NCBI GenBank assembly: GCA_019752295.1 | Contig: JAIEMK010000036.1 | Location: 62,001-126,000, forward strand | Length of the DNA: 64,000 nt | DNA from: Chitinophagaceae bacterium | GTDB lineage: Bacteria; Bacteroidota; Bacteroidia; Chitinophagales; Chitinophagaceae | Reading direction: 5' to 3' | Shown here: piece after piece, positions 32,450 through 44,100 of the stretch | Layout: each line of letters starts with the position of its first letter | How positions within the stretch are numbered: position 1 is the first letter of the stretch | Program-made: the position numbers and the translations under genes | The notes under the pieces: generated by a model | What the model saw: the letters and a program-made list of their open reading frames with translations, nothing else | Told to the model about the DNA's origin: nothing | Databases searched by the model: none

Positions 32450-34675
32450 ATGATCAATGTAAAATTCTACTTAGATAAAGCCGATAAAAGTAAGAGGTTC
32501 CCAATACACCTAGTTATTCGGCAAAAAGAGGTTCAAGTAAAAGTTGCTACAGGTGAAAAGATTTTAAAAAAGGATTGGGATAACAAAAACCAAGTAGTTA
32601 GGGAGACAGATTACTGCCATAAAACAATAAATAAATTCTTGTCATTTTTAAAGCAAGAAGTAGAAAAGTATTTTGATGCTGTTCCACATTCTCACTTTAC
32701 TGATAAAAAGGTCAAGGCAAAAATTTTGTCATTAGTGAATGGGCGAAAAGCAAATACCGATATCAAATTGGTATGTGAAGCCGCCTCAGGATATGAAGGA
32801 AAAACAAAAATAACTTTTGTAGATTTATTTGCTGGGGCTGGTGGTTTTAGTGAGGGCTTTTTACAAGCGGAATACGGAAACAGATATTATGATTTTTTAT
32901 TGGGTAGTGATATAAACGAAAATTGTGAACTAACTCATCTTGCCCGGTACAACCACCAACTTGGAATGGATGCCGAATTCTTGCGTCAAGATATCACTGA
33001 GCCCGATTTTTTAGACAATTTACTAAAAAAATTAAAGGGGAATCAAGTTGATGTTGTATGTGGAGGACCTCCTTGCCAAAGTTTTAGTCTTGCTGGAAAA
33101 CGTAAAAAGTTCGATAAGAAAGACGACCTCTTTGCTCACTATTTAAATGTAATACGTGTGCTTCGTCCAAAGTATTTTGTAATGGAAAACGTAAAAGGAA
33201 TCCTCACAAAAGAAGGCGGCAAAATAAAGGAAATGATTCTGCAAGAAATTAAATCAATTATAGATTTAAAAGAATTTAATCAACTAATTTATTTTTTAGA
33301 AAAGCTGAGAAAGGCTGAAAAGGAAAAAGCGTTCACTCTCGACTGCTTTAATTTACGAATACAATTTGAATCGGCGTGCGAAAAAGATTTAGAAAAATTA
33401 AGAGAAACTTATATCCAAATCATTGAAAATAAGTTTCGTTTGCTAACGCCAAAAATTGCTGATTACAAAACCAGCAAAACAGACATAAACATAAATACCA
33501 TTCGTCATGGTTTTAACTTATTAAAACGAAACAAAGAGTTGGCTTATGTAAGAAAGAAAGTCATTTTCGAAAAAGCTCATAGCGATTTAGATAATGATTT
33601 TTTTGCCGAAAAATTCGATGACTTTTTAACTGTTATAGAATCAGATTCTATTATTGAGAAAATTCATGATGCCTTTAATAAACTAAAGCCATCCAAGGCA
33701 TTTCAAAATGAAATTGCCGAAATAATTTCCGCATTAGAAATTTACAATTATTCATTTGAAGAGTGTATTCAAGGTTTACAACCATTTGTTAAAGCATTAA
33801 AGGCAGAAAAAGAATTCGATGAGATTTTATCGCACATTAGATTATATAATATTGACCAACCTTTTGTTGCCTTAGCTTCTAATTATGGGGTGCCACAGAA
33901 CAGGGAACGAGTTTTATTTATTGGATGTAGAAAAGATCAGCAATTAGTTAAAACAGTTCCTCCTACTGTCAGCAAAACAGAGAAGGTAACCGTGTTTGAA
34001 GCGTTATATGATTTAGACTTTGTTGGTAACGATGATGAGAAGTTTAGCTACGAAACAATTGATTTAAAGTCGAAATATAATGGTACTACTGAAAAAATGA
34101 AGGCTTTAATTAAGAAAAGAAATATAGATGGCAAGCCCGATGATAAAAAAGGATTGACATATGCTGAATGGTCTAAAAAAGGGCGTTTAAATGGACGATT
34201 TGCAAATTCAAAGAATCCTTTTTATATAAGGAATTTTGAAGAGCTCGAAAATTCATTGACACATATTGTTGCTCCATTACATAATCATAAAACAAGTAAG
34301 CAAAATGATGATGTTATTAAGCGACTTGATATTATATTAAAGACAGGCGATTATGATTTAGCAAAAAGGGAACTTAAAAAAGTTGGCCTTGATTCAGAGA
34401 AGCGCAACTACAATGTTTTAAAACCAGATTCACAAAGTCCAACCGTAATGACAATACCAGATGACTACATCCATTTTTCAAGTCCAAGAGCATTGACGGT
34501 TCGTGAAATGGCAAGGCTGCAATCATTTGATGATTCCTTTGTTTTTCAAGGAAAGCGTTCTACTGGAGGAAATAAACGTAAATTCGAAGTACCGCAATTT
34601 ACTTTGGTTGGAAACGCTGTGCCTCCATTAATGGCAAGAGCGGTTGCATTAGAAATATTGAAAAATATAAAGTAA
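32450..34675 (+). CDS. DNA (cytosine-5) methyltransferase with recombinase-arm-like N-terminus
   Basis: 741 residues from the ATG at 32450; an in-frame TTG at 32363 would add 29 residues and is disfavoured. Residues 1 to ~85 (MINVKFYLDKADKSKRFPIH, KDWDNKNQVV, INKFLSFLKQEVEKYF) resemble the arm-DNA-binding domain of Bacteroidota tyrosine recombinases. C5-methyltransferase motifs follow: I FVDLFAGAGGFSEGF (D125), IV GGPPCQSFSLAG (catalytic C209), VI MENVKG (~246), VIII QNRERVLFIG (~483) and X GNAVPPLMARA (~721). The interval between VI and VIII is ~235 residues, longer than usual, and helical. It methylates cytosine in a target sequence and protects DNA from the adjacent MvaI/BcnI-type endonuclease, 6 bp downstream. 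Confidence 0.92.
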   Translation: MINVKFYLDKADKSKRFPIHLVIRQKEVQVKVATGEKILKKDWDNKNQVVRETDYCHKTINKFLSFLKQEVEKYFDAVPHSHFTDKKVKAKILSLVNGRKANTDIKLVCEAASGYEGKTKITFVDLFAGAGGFSEGFLQAEYGNRYYDFLLGSDINENCELTHLARYNHQLGMDAEFLRQDITEPDFLDNLLKKLKGNQVDVVCGGPPCQSFSLAGKRKKFDKKDDLFAHYLNVIRVLRPKYFVMENVKGILTKEGGKIKEMILQEIKSIIDLKEFNQLIYFLEKLRKAEKEKAFTLDCFNLRIQFESACEKDLEKLRETYIQIIENKFRLLTPKIADYKTSKTDININTIRHGFNLLKRNKELAYVRKKVIFEKAHSDLDNDFFAEKFDDFLTVIESDSIIEKIHDAFNKLKPSKAFQNEIAEIISALEIYNYSFEECIQGLQPFVKALKAEKEFDEILSHIRLYNIDQPFVALASNYGVPQNRERVLFIGCRKDQQLVKTVPPTVSKTEKVTVFEALYDLDFVGNDDEKFSYETIDLKSKYNGTTEKMKALIKKRNIDGKPDDKKGLTYAEWSKKGRLNGRFANSKNPFYIRNFEELENSLTHIVAPLHNHKTSKQNDDVIKRLDIILKTGDYDLAKRELKKVGLDSEKRNYNVLKPDSQSPTVMTIPDDYIHFSSPRALTVREMARLQSFDDSFVFQGKRSTGGNKRKFEVPQFTLVGNAVPPLMARAVALEILKNIK

Positions 34676-34681
34676 TCATTG

Positions 34682-35872
34682 ATGAGGCAATTAACCGCCC
34701 TTGAAATAAATAGAATTAAGCTTCTAACTGAAAAATCCGTAGAGATTTGTCTGATTGAACCAACTGGTACTGGACTTGAAAAGTCAATTATGGACGCTAC
34801 AGGTTCTGTTCGAGCCTATTTGAAAGCTAATAATATTCACGATTTTGAATTACAGAAACAAGGGCCAGATAATAAAGTTCTATTTTCTTCCCATTTAATT
34901 ACTTCTGATAGATCAATAAATTCAGTTGTCTCCTTGTACCGACCAAACACAAAAAAGGGAGATCCCAGAATTTGGTTCAAGGGATTAGGATCTTATTCAA
35001 ATGCAAATGATATTTTAGCAATAATCGCTTTTGAAAACGTATTGTATGTTTTGAATATCACTCAAATAGATTTGGATAAATTGATTGAAAGTAAAAATTC
35101 CAACCCATTACAAGAATTAGTAAATGAAATTAATCGCCTGTCAAATGTGGTTGCAGATGAATTATTGATTAAGTTAAGATCGATAGCATCAAAAGGATTT
35201 GTCCCTGCTTTATTACAAGCGGATACTTCAGTTGGTAGAACATTGGAACACTTACTTGGTATACAAATGAACTCATCAAGGACTCCTGATTACAAAGGAA
35301 TTGAACTAAAAACAGCAAGAGAAAATAAGGGAACAAGAAAAGGGTTATTTGCTAAAACACCTGATTGGGAACTGAGCAAATTTAAAAATAGAAATGAAAT
35401 TTTAGATGCATTTGGATATTTACAAAAAGGTGTGTTTCGTTTATATAATACAATCAGAGCAACCGGAAGAAATGCTCAAGGTTTAATTTTGAGGACAGAT
35501 TACGAATTAGATTATTTGTTTGAAAATTCAGATAAAGAAGAAATTGGAGATTTTCTGGTTTGGAAATTGGAAGTGCTCAGAAATGCATTGGCGTCAAAAC
35601 ATAAAGAAACATTTTGGATTAATGCACAAACGAAGACAGAGATTGGCAATGAATATTTTTTATTTAAGTCAGTAGAACATACAAAAGGTCCTTTGTTAAA
35701 TCAATTTGGTTTGTTGATTGATATTGGGGCAATCACTCTTGATTATCCAATTAAAAGATTGGCAGATGGCTCTGTTATTGATAAAGGATGTAATTTTAAA
35801 TTAAAGCCAAATGCTTTAAGTTTATTGTTTCCTCCTAGCTCTAAATATGATTTGCTGAAAAATCAACGGTAA
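34682..35872 (+). CDS. MvaI/BcnI-family type II restriction endonuclease
   Basis: 396 residues from the ATG at 34682 (MRQLTALEINRIKLL); a TTG one codon earlier is possible. The N-terminal half is a DNA-contact domain of uncertain relationship. The C-terminal half has the family core GRTLEHLLGIQMNSSRTPDY followed by KGIELKTAR, where the Asp and the E-x-K (D ~203, E ~208, K ~210) form the PD-(D/E)xK active site. Named family members MvaI and BcnI cleave CCWGG and CCSGG, so a CCNGG-like site is a fair first guess. With the upstream methyltransferase it makes a complete type II restriction-modification pair. Confidence 0.85.
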   Translation: MRQLTALEINRIKLLTEKSVEICLIEPTGTGLEKSIMDATGSVRAYLKANNIHDFELQKQGPDNKVLFSSHLITSDRSINSVVSLYRPNTKKGDPRIWFKGLGSYSNANDILAIIAFENVLYVLNITQIDLDKLIESKNSNPLQELVNEINRLSNVVADELLIKLRSIASKGFVPALLQADTSVGRTLEHLLGIQMNSSRTPDYKGIELKTARENKGTRKGLFAKTPDWELSKFKNRNEILDAFGYLQKGVFRLYNTIRATGRNAQGLILRTDYELDYLFENSDKEEIGDFLVWKLEVLRNALASKHKETFWINAQTKTEIGNEYFLFKSVEHTKGPLLNQFGLLIDIGAITLDYPIKRLADGSVIDKGCNFKLKPNALSLLFPPSSKYDLLKNQR

Positions 35873-35997
35873 CTGTATGATTTTTCAGGGTTAAAGCTTA
35901 ATTTGAAAGTATAGCAAAGCGGAGTTTAGCTAAAAAGTGCAAGAGTAATATTTAATAAACGATACAAAACCACATGAAGCAATTTAAGCATTGAAAA

Positions 35998-38900
35998 CTA
36001 TATCAATTTTTCCTCCAGCACCCCTCTCCAGACAGTAAAACCACTTTTTACATCAGCGTAATCATGAATAACCCGGCTGAAGTTGTCATGCTCTTTCCTG
36101 AGATAATCCAGTTTACTCGTGGCTTTTATATCATTGAGTATTATTTCAATTTCTTTTAATCCCTTTCGCAAAGCATCCATTGATTTTTCAAAATGCCAGA
36201 TGTAGGTAGCCTCTTCGCTATTAAGTGTTTCCCAAACAATATGATATTTTTTTTCTCCTATTAGTAAAAACAAAAATGAAAACGGCTTGAGTATGAAGCG
36301 GATTTTTAGTACAGCGGAGAGGTGTTTTGAAGAAAGGAATTTGAGTTGGTAGTAATGTTTGGAGTTTTTAATATTTAAAATATTATCAATTAAATCCTGC
36401 TCTGACTTAAATATTTTTCCGGCAACAACCTTATCTATCGCCAGTAAATTGTCTAAAGTATTTATGACAGTGGGGCTTTCGGGGTTTCCTTTGAATGTAA
36501 AAATCTCTTTTTTAACAAACTCAAATCTAACATTGTCAATGACACTGCCGTTAATTTTATCAATGTCTTCAGAGCTTGCATTTATGGACATAATTTCTTT
36601 ATCTGTATAGCGAATTTCAATTTGAGCAGCAATCAATTTTTTCTTCAAAATCTTTATAAAATAATCTTTAATTGCTTCAAATTCTGGCCTTATATCAGGA
36701 TTCTCAATCTCAAATGTAATTTCCTGTTGAAGTTCATCAATAAATACCCGAAAAGAAATACAGGCATGTAGAAATAGTATTTTGTTGAAAGGAACTTTCA
36801 TCGTTTTTGACAGCATCCTTTCAACAGGCTTGACTACATGTTTCCCAACACGATTCGAAATTTCATAATTAACGGCGGGTTCCGATATTTTTTGAATGAC
36901 AGGATTTTTATTAAGCTCTACTGCCCTTAATAAATGGCCAGTGTTAATATCTCGGAATTTGATTTTATCAATTATCAAAAATTGCAGGTCGCCCTGTTTG
37001 CAATTATTCATATCCGGCTTAGCATGGTAATCTATAATCTCTGTCATTAACTCACAGCTTTCTTCGTCATAACAAAGCACCCTTACTTTCCAAGCTACCC
37101 CTTCTTTAAATTTTTCTATCCCCAACGATAACTCTAAACTGCTTATCGGCAAAACACATGCATCTGAATTTACAAAAATTGCATTTTCATTAAAGAACAA
37201 AGTCAGCTCATCGAATTTTTTTATCTGCCCAGTATTCATCAGTTTTTTATAATGCCGGTTTCTTTGCCTGAACTGTTTTTCTAAATAATCAATATGAATG
37301 TCCCTATAGTCATAAATGACGGGAGTAACTTCTGTTCGTTGCACCCTACCCATATATTGTATTAATTTACCTTCAAAAGCAAATGGGTAGGCAAGTATTA
37401 AACATTCTAAATTATCAAGATCTGTTCCCTCACCCAGAAACTGTCCGGTAGAAATCAAAATCTGGAAATGACCTTCCTTGATTTGTTTGAGTTTTGCTTT
37501 TCTTGCCAATTCTGAATCTTCACCTGAAATAGTTATTACCCTATATTTATTTTTTAGGTATTGATATAAGACTTCTATATGGGCTTTTCTTTCTGTAAGT
37601 ACCAAAACTTTCTTCCCAGTATTTGCTTCTTTTTTTATATCCTCAACAATAAGTCTGTTTCTTTCAGAATCATGAATCAGTATTTGCGAAAGCATTTCGG
37701 TTTTGTCTGTCTTGTAATCAAAAGGAAAAAGCAGATCTGTTTCCCGGATAATTACTGATACTTTTTTAGCCGATGAATTATTTTTAAATGGAAATTTCAC
37801 TTCCTGAATAACATCCCCGATATGAATGAAGATTAGTTTTTCATCATTATTCTTTCGCACGGGTGTGGCTGTTAATCCATACATATAGTAGGAAGAAAAT
37901 TTTTTAACTACTTGTCTAAATGTCTTAGCAGGAACATGATGGCATTCGTCAATAATTATCATCCCAAAAGACTTAAATATTTCGTTTGCTGTATCAATTG
38001 AGGTAAGGCTTTGTATCATAGCCACTGTGATATGTGTGCCAATTTTTTGCTGGCCATGTGATATTTTTCCAATAAACCCGTCAGCAATGCCAAGAAAAGA
38101 TTGGATACGTTCCACCCACTGGTCGAACAACTGCTTGCGGTGGACAATAATTAAAACTGGTTGTTTTTTGTGAGCTACGATACCCAGCCCCATTATAGTT
38201 TTACCTGAGCCGGGAGGAGCTACAATAATACCCATCTCTTTTTTATCGGTGATAGCAATAACTTCCTCCTGATACTCATATAAAGAGGCTTTAAAAAAGA
38301 AATTAACTTCAGTAAGTTTCTTTCTTTCGTCAATAAGTTGATACTTAATTTTTTGGTCATGGCAGAAACGAAGTAGCTTACCAATAAAACCTTTGGGTAA
38401 TAGAAGTAAGCCATCTTTTTCTTCCAGCATTCTGAAATAGGGTGCAGTGCCAAAAGTGTTTTTACCCAGTTTCTTTTTTATGATATACTCTGAGTTAACA
38501 AAGTTGAGATTATCTCTCAAAAACAATACCAAATCCGGAGATAATTGCTTTCTTGGAATTGCAACTTGATTGTTTAGTAGAATTCGAATACCATTTTCTG
38601 TTGATTCCCCTTTTGCAGAAATTATTTTGTTATCAGGAGATGAACATTCAATAGTATCGAAGATTTTATTTAAACGTTCAATTGTAACTCGTTGTATCTT
38701 TTGCAAGAACTCCCACTGATCCTCAAAAGGAGCAAGACTATTAGGATTAATAAAACAGGAATTATTATTTTCTAATGCTTTTTGATGAAGAGGCAGCGCA
38801 ACCAAGTTACCAAAACCTTTACCAGAATGATAATTCTGGTTCGGAAACAGCCTATCGTAATTGGAGTTTTTATCAAATGGCGAAATGATACCAGCGAATT

Positions 38901-39387
38901 CTAAAATATGCAGAACAATTTTCCTGCTTTTAAAAGCAGGAAAATTTGAATCGAAAAAAATCCAAACATGTCCACCCTTACCACTTCTGGAACGTTCAAG
39001 ATATGCAGGAAGTTGATATTGGTTGCATATTTCAATGAAAGCCCTGCATTCATCTATCCAGCTTCTTTTACTGATTAGGGTTTCATCAAAATCGGCAACT
39101 ATAAACCAGGAAGAATTATCTGCTAATAAAGGGTACAAGCCAATAACTTCTTTTCCGGTGAGATGATTAATAATTCTTTGATCCGAAAGTTTTGAAACCT
39201 GTTTATGCGGGAAGTCTTTTAATGTGCCTCCTCTTTGTTTATGTTTTGCAAACTCATCCCAATTCAAATCATAGGCAGGCATGTAACCAAATTTGCCATC
39301 TTTTTCCCATCGAACTGCAAACACATCTTCTCTGCCCCTGAAAAGAGATAAGAAAATCCTGACTTGCTCATTGGAAAAAATGGCCAT
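35998..39387 (-). CDS. TOTE-type primase (AEP) fused to SF2 helicase, defence-related
   Basis: 1,129 residues. The N-terminal ~230 residues are an archaeo-eukaryotic primase: D99-F-D101 in VADFDET (metal-binding hhDhD), SGKGGHVWIFF with H140, and GNLVALPLHQK near 194-204. A superfamily 2 helicase follows: Walker A PPGSGKT (391-397), DECH (480-483), GLTATPVRK, ISTGQFLGEGTDLDNLE and QYMGRVQRTE. The last ~430 residues are uncharacterised. This combination is the hallmark of TOTE conflict systems, predicted from comparative genomics to act against invading nucleic acid. Motifs needed for both activities are intact. It stands alone, convergent with the restriction gene. Confidence 0.83.
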   Translation of the reverse strand: MAIFSNEQVRIFLSLFRGREDVFAVRWEKDGKFGYMPAYDLNWDEFAKHKQRGGTLKDFPHKQVSKLSDQRIINHLTGKEVIGLYPLLADNSSWFIVADFDETLISKRSWIDECRAFIEICNQYQLPAYLERSRSGKGGHVWIFFDSNFPAFKSRKIVLHILEFAGIISPFDKNSNYDRLFPNQNYHSGKGFGNLVALPLHQKALENNNSCFINPNSLAPFEDQWEFLQKIQRVTIERLNKIFDTIECSSPDNKIISAKGESTENGIRILLNNQVAIPRKQLSPDLVLFLRDNLNFVNSEYIIKKKLGKNTFGTAPYFRMLEEKDGLLLLPKGFIGKLLRFCHDQKIKYQLIDERKKLTEVNFFFKASLYEYQEEVIAITDKKEMGIIVAPPGSGKTIMGLGIVAHKKQPVLIIVHRKQLFDQWVERIQSFLGIADGFIGKISHGQQKIGTHITVAMIQSLTSIDTANEIFKSFGMIIIDECHHVPAKTFRQVVKKFSSYYMYGLTATPVRKNNDEKLIFIHIGDVIQEVKFPFKNNSSAKKVSVIIRETDLLFPFDYKTDKTEMLSQILIHDSERNRLIVEDIKKEANTGKKVLVLTERKAHIEVLYQYLKNKYRVITISGEDSELARKAKLKQIKEGHFQILISTGQFLGEGTDLDNLECLILAYPFAFEGKLIQYMGRVQRTEVTPVIYDYRDIHIDYLEKQFRQRNRHYKKLMNTGQIKKFDELTLFFNENAIFVNSDACVLPISSLELSLGIEKFKEGVAWKVRVLCYDEESCELMTEIIDYHAKPDMNNCKQGDLQFLIIDKIKFRDINTGHLLRAVELNKNPVIQKISEPAVNYEISNRVGKHVVKPVERMLSKTMKVPFNKILFLHACISFRVFIDELQQEITFEIENPDIRPEFEAIKDYFIKILKKKLIAAQIEIRYTDKEIMSINASSEDIDKINGSVIDNVRFEFVKKEIFTFKGNPESPTVINTLDNLLAIDKVVAGKIFKSEQDLIDNILNIKNSKHYYQLKFLSSKHLSAVLKIRFILKPFSFLFLLIGEKKYHIVWETLNSEEATYIWHFEKSMDALRKGLKEIEIILNDIKATSKLDYLRKEHDNFSRVIHDYADVKSGFTVWRGVLEEKLI

Positions 39388-39600
39388 AGTTAATAAGTTA
39401 TCTTATCAGCAAAGCTAAACTACTGTTCATATACCTTTTATAGCTCAATAGATGGATTTAGGATCTTAACGCAAACACTTAACCAACCGATTTATAATAT
39501 CTTGATATAGGTTTAAACTTGAATAAACTCGTATAAACGGATAGTTTGAGGCTGTTTCTGCGCACGGTTACGCGCCCATGTAAATACCATTTCATTATGC

Positions 39601-39626
39601 TAATATAGTATTGTAATACCATATTA
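39601..39626. promoter_or_regulatory. Inverted repeat before the AAA ATPase gene
   Basis: TAATATAGTATT (39601-39612) and AATACCATATTA (39615-39626) form 11 pairs of 12 around a central GT, 31 bp upstream of the ATG at 39658. It may be an operator. The remaining gap 39388-39600 shows no other feature that I can support. Confidence 0.35.
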
Positions 39627-39639
39627 TTATGTAATTTAG

Positions 39640-40794
<1,155 letters not shown>

Positions 40795-40801
40795 TCTAAA
40801 A

Positions 40802-40833
40802 GAAAAAAGCTTCCAAGCAAAACGCTTGAAAGC
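40802..40833 (-). terminator. Intrinsic terminator downstream of tRNA-Phe
   Basis: On the reverse strand GCTTTCAAGC (from 40833) pairs with GCTTGGAAGC (to 40809), nine pairs with one mismatch and a GTTTT loop region, followed by TTTTTTCT (40808-40801). It lies 14 bp after the tRNA 3' end. Confidence 0.7.
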
Positions 40834-40846
40834 CTTATCTATCTAG

Positions 40847-40919
40847 TGGTGTGGGCCGGGATCGAACCGGCGACACAAGGATTTTCAGTCCTTTGCTCTA
40901 CCGACTGAGCTACCGCACC
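40847..40919 (-). tRNA. tRNA-Phe (GAA anticodon)
   Basis: The reverse strand folds into a 73-base cloverleaf: acceptor GGTGCGG/CCACACC, D-arm GCTC...GAGC, anticodon stem AAGGA/TCCTT with loop CTGAAAA (anticodon GAA), and T-arm GCCGG-TTCGATC-CCGGC, discriminator A. CCA is not encoded. The acceptor stem has one C-A mismatch at pair 5-68; all other pairs are canonical. It lies at the right end of the accessory/defence segment, with its 3' end facing that segment. Confidence 0.96.
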
Positions 40920-41099
40920 TTAGCTGCTTCGGGTTGATGTACCTGCTTTTTATAGCCCTCCACCTCCCTAAAGGGCTGCAAATATAAGGGCATCGGCCAA
41001 TATTCAGAAATTATCCACAGATTTTTTTGAGTTTTCTTTTAGTGGGATTCCCATCAAACCCTTCTGCAATCTAATTCTATGGAATTGAACAGTTTATCT

Positions 41100-41127
41100 A
41101 AAAAAAGACCCCGGCTGATCGCCGGGG
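41100..41127 (-). terminator. Intrinsic terminator of the giant adhesin gene
   Basis: CCCCGGC (41109-41115) and GCCGGGG (41121-41127) form a perfect 7-bp G+C stem with a 5-base loop. Read on the reverse strand it is followed by a T-rich run (41106-41100). It lies 30 bp after the adhesin stop codon. Confidence 0.88.
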
Positions 41128-41156
41128 CCTCCATATGAGGGTTAGCGGAATTTATT

Positions 41157-44100
41157 TTACCCTCTTGCCTTAATCAGTTGCAGCACTTTGCGCTGATTAC
41201 CCTGAATGAATTCTCCGTAGAACGTTCCACTAGGATAACTATTGCCAATCTGAATGGTACTATTGGGTTCCAACTGCTGCTTTGCCTCAATTGCCCTGCC
41301 AGAAGCATCCATCACCCTCAGGCTGATTGGCGCTTTGTGTTTACTCAGCAACTTCAAAGTGAAGTAATTAGTTGTTGGATTCGGCATCACGATCACATTC
41401 AAACCCTCTTCTGCATTTGCTGTTTCCAAACCCATTTTCTTGCTGATTAGCAACTCCTGCGGTACGGACGGATCAACCGCCGATGCTGTATTCTGACTAC
41501 ATGGCTGCTGCTCGGTATTACCTAACCTGTCGCCCTTATCGTTTGCCAGATGCGCTGCTACTGCACTTACCAATACACTCATCGATTTTAGATCTCCACC
41601 CTTACCATTTGTAGAATGACTGATCCATACTTTCGCACCATTTGAACCAGCCACCCTAATATCCGTTACACAAATGCTGATGGTTGCTGTTGCCGTACAA
41701 CCATTCTTATTCGTAACAATTACCGTAAAATTACTTACCCCATTACTAGTTGCACTAAATACAGGAGCGGCACTACTTGTACTACTTAAAGAACTAATTG
41801 CAGTACCCTTGGCAGCGGTCCACACATAACTGTATGGTGCGCCAGATGCAGGCAGACTTCCTACTTGCAATGTTGTGCTCTGTGCTCCATAACCCAAGTA
41901 CAAATTAGTTGATCCTGATCCGGTATAAACATTACTGGTTGGTACAGAACTAATGCTTGCTGTAAATGCAGGACTCAGTGTAATGGTCTGCAATCCGGTA
42001 CTAAAGTTTCCTGCAGCATCTGTTGCTTTCCAAGTTCTAACAATACTCGTTCCACTCAGAACATCTGTATAAGTAATTACTACTAAACCACTACAATTAT
42101 CGGTTGCAGTTGCAGTACCCGTTATTGCCGGGGTTGCCACTACACCACAACTTACACTTGTGTTTGCTGGTGTTTTAATCACTGGCTTCACATTGTCTTT
42201 GATAATTACTGTTTGATTCTGTGTGCTGATATTACCATGACCGTCGTTATAACTCCAATGAATTGTGTATGTTCCCTGAGCATTAAATACTAGTGGATCG
42301 GTTGTTGTTCCTTTAATCCATCCCGAACAATTGTCCTTTGCCCAAGGTGCCGCCAAATCATGATCACCACCATCTTCATGGCTATCGCCTTCTTCACGAT
42401 CACCACCTTCTCCATGATCGCTGTGTTGATCTGTTCTAATAGTTAAAGAACAATTACCTGTAATAGTTGGTAACAGTTTCAACTTAGGTGTTGGAGCAAT
42501 ATCATCACTCACCACTACTTTCTGTTCTTGTATGGTAACATTACCCTTCGCATCTACATACTTCCAATGAATCGTATAAGTTCCTTGGTTATAGTATGTC
42601 AACGGATCGGTTGTTGTTCCTACAATTAACCCTGAACAATTATCCATCGCGGTAGGTGCTACTAAATAGTAATTCTCCAATTCTATCTTACCATCATCTT
42701 CCTGCTCTGCTTCTTCGCCCGGCTTCAGTGTTAATACTGTTGCATAACACTCTCCGGTAGCATTTGCTAAAATCTTAGTTGGTACCGGTCCTTTATCATC
42801 TACCACCGTAACAATTGCTGTTGTGGTAGAAATATTGCCGTTATTATCTGTAACGGTTAGGGTAACTGTGTTGGCACCAATATTGGCACAACTAAAGCTC
42901 GCTGGTACAACGCTCATACTCGCAATACCACAAGCATCAGTACTTCCATTATTAATATCGGCCGCTGTAATTGTTGCGGTTCCACCTACTGCACTTAAGC
43001 CGATCGTGATGTTCTTCGCTATCGCAACTGGTGCAATCAGGTCTTGAACAGTTACCATCGCAGTTGCAGTGTTTACATTTCCGTGGATATCAGTTACCGT
43101 TAAGGTTATTGTATTTATTCCCACATTGCTGCAATAGAAACTACTCTTATCCAAACTATATGAAGCAATACCACAATTATCAGTTGAGCCATTGTTGATT
43201 TGTGCTGCTGTGATATTGGCTACACCATTTGCATCTAATTGAATTGTGAGATTCTGCGTTTTTACAACTGGCTTCTCATCATCGTTCACCGTAATATTCT
43301 GAACCGCTGTACTTACATTACCGTGAATATCAGTTACTGTCCATGTGATCGTTGTTGTTCCAACCGAATAAATGCCACTTGCATTATTTGTTCCATTGAT
43401 ACTATTGGTTACTGATGCAACCGCACAATTATCGCTGGTCACCGGAGCCGCAACTGTTACTGTAGCTTGACATGAACCAGCATCTGCTGTTTGCGTTTGA
43501 TCGGTAGTTGTAATAGTTGGCTTTTCGTGATCAACTACCATTATAGTAAAGTCAACACTTGAACTTCCAACTGCATTTGTTGCTGTTGCAGTAATGATAT
43601 GTGTACCTACTGTAAAGTAATTTCCAGATATTATTGCATTGCCATTTTCGGTATACGCAATAGTAGATGCCGGTATCGCAGTGGTTTCTGTTGCTGCAAA
43701 ATTTACGCTTGCTCCACACTTACCCGCTTCACTATTTACAATATAATTATCTGGGGCTACAATCACCGGTGCAATACCCACAACTGTAATATTAAACGAA
43801 GTGCTTGCAGTTAATCCCGATGCATCCGTAACTGTATATGTAACAACTGTTGTGCCTATCGGGAAAGTTGATCCGCTTGCTAATCCTGCTGTCATAACAG
43901 TTGTTGCACCCGGACAATTATCTGTTCCAATTGGAGCTGTATAATTTACTACTGCACCCGCTGCACTTGTTGCTATTGCATTGATATCTGCTATCGCTGC
44001 AATTACTGGTGCCTCAGTATCTGTTACTGTTATTGTTTGTGTACAAGTTGATTGATTACCACTTGCATCAGTTGCAGTCCATATAATGGTTGTGATTCCT

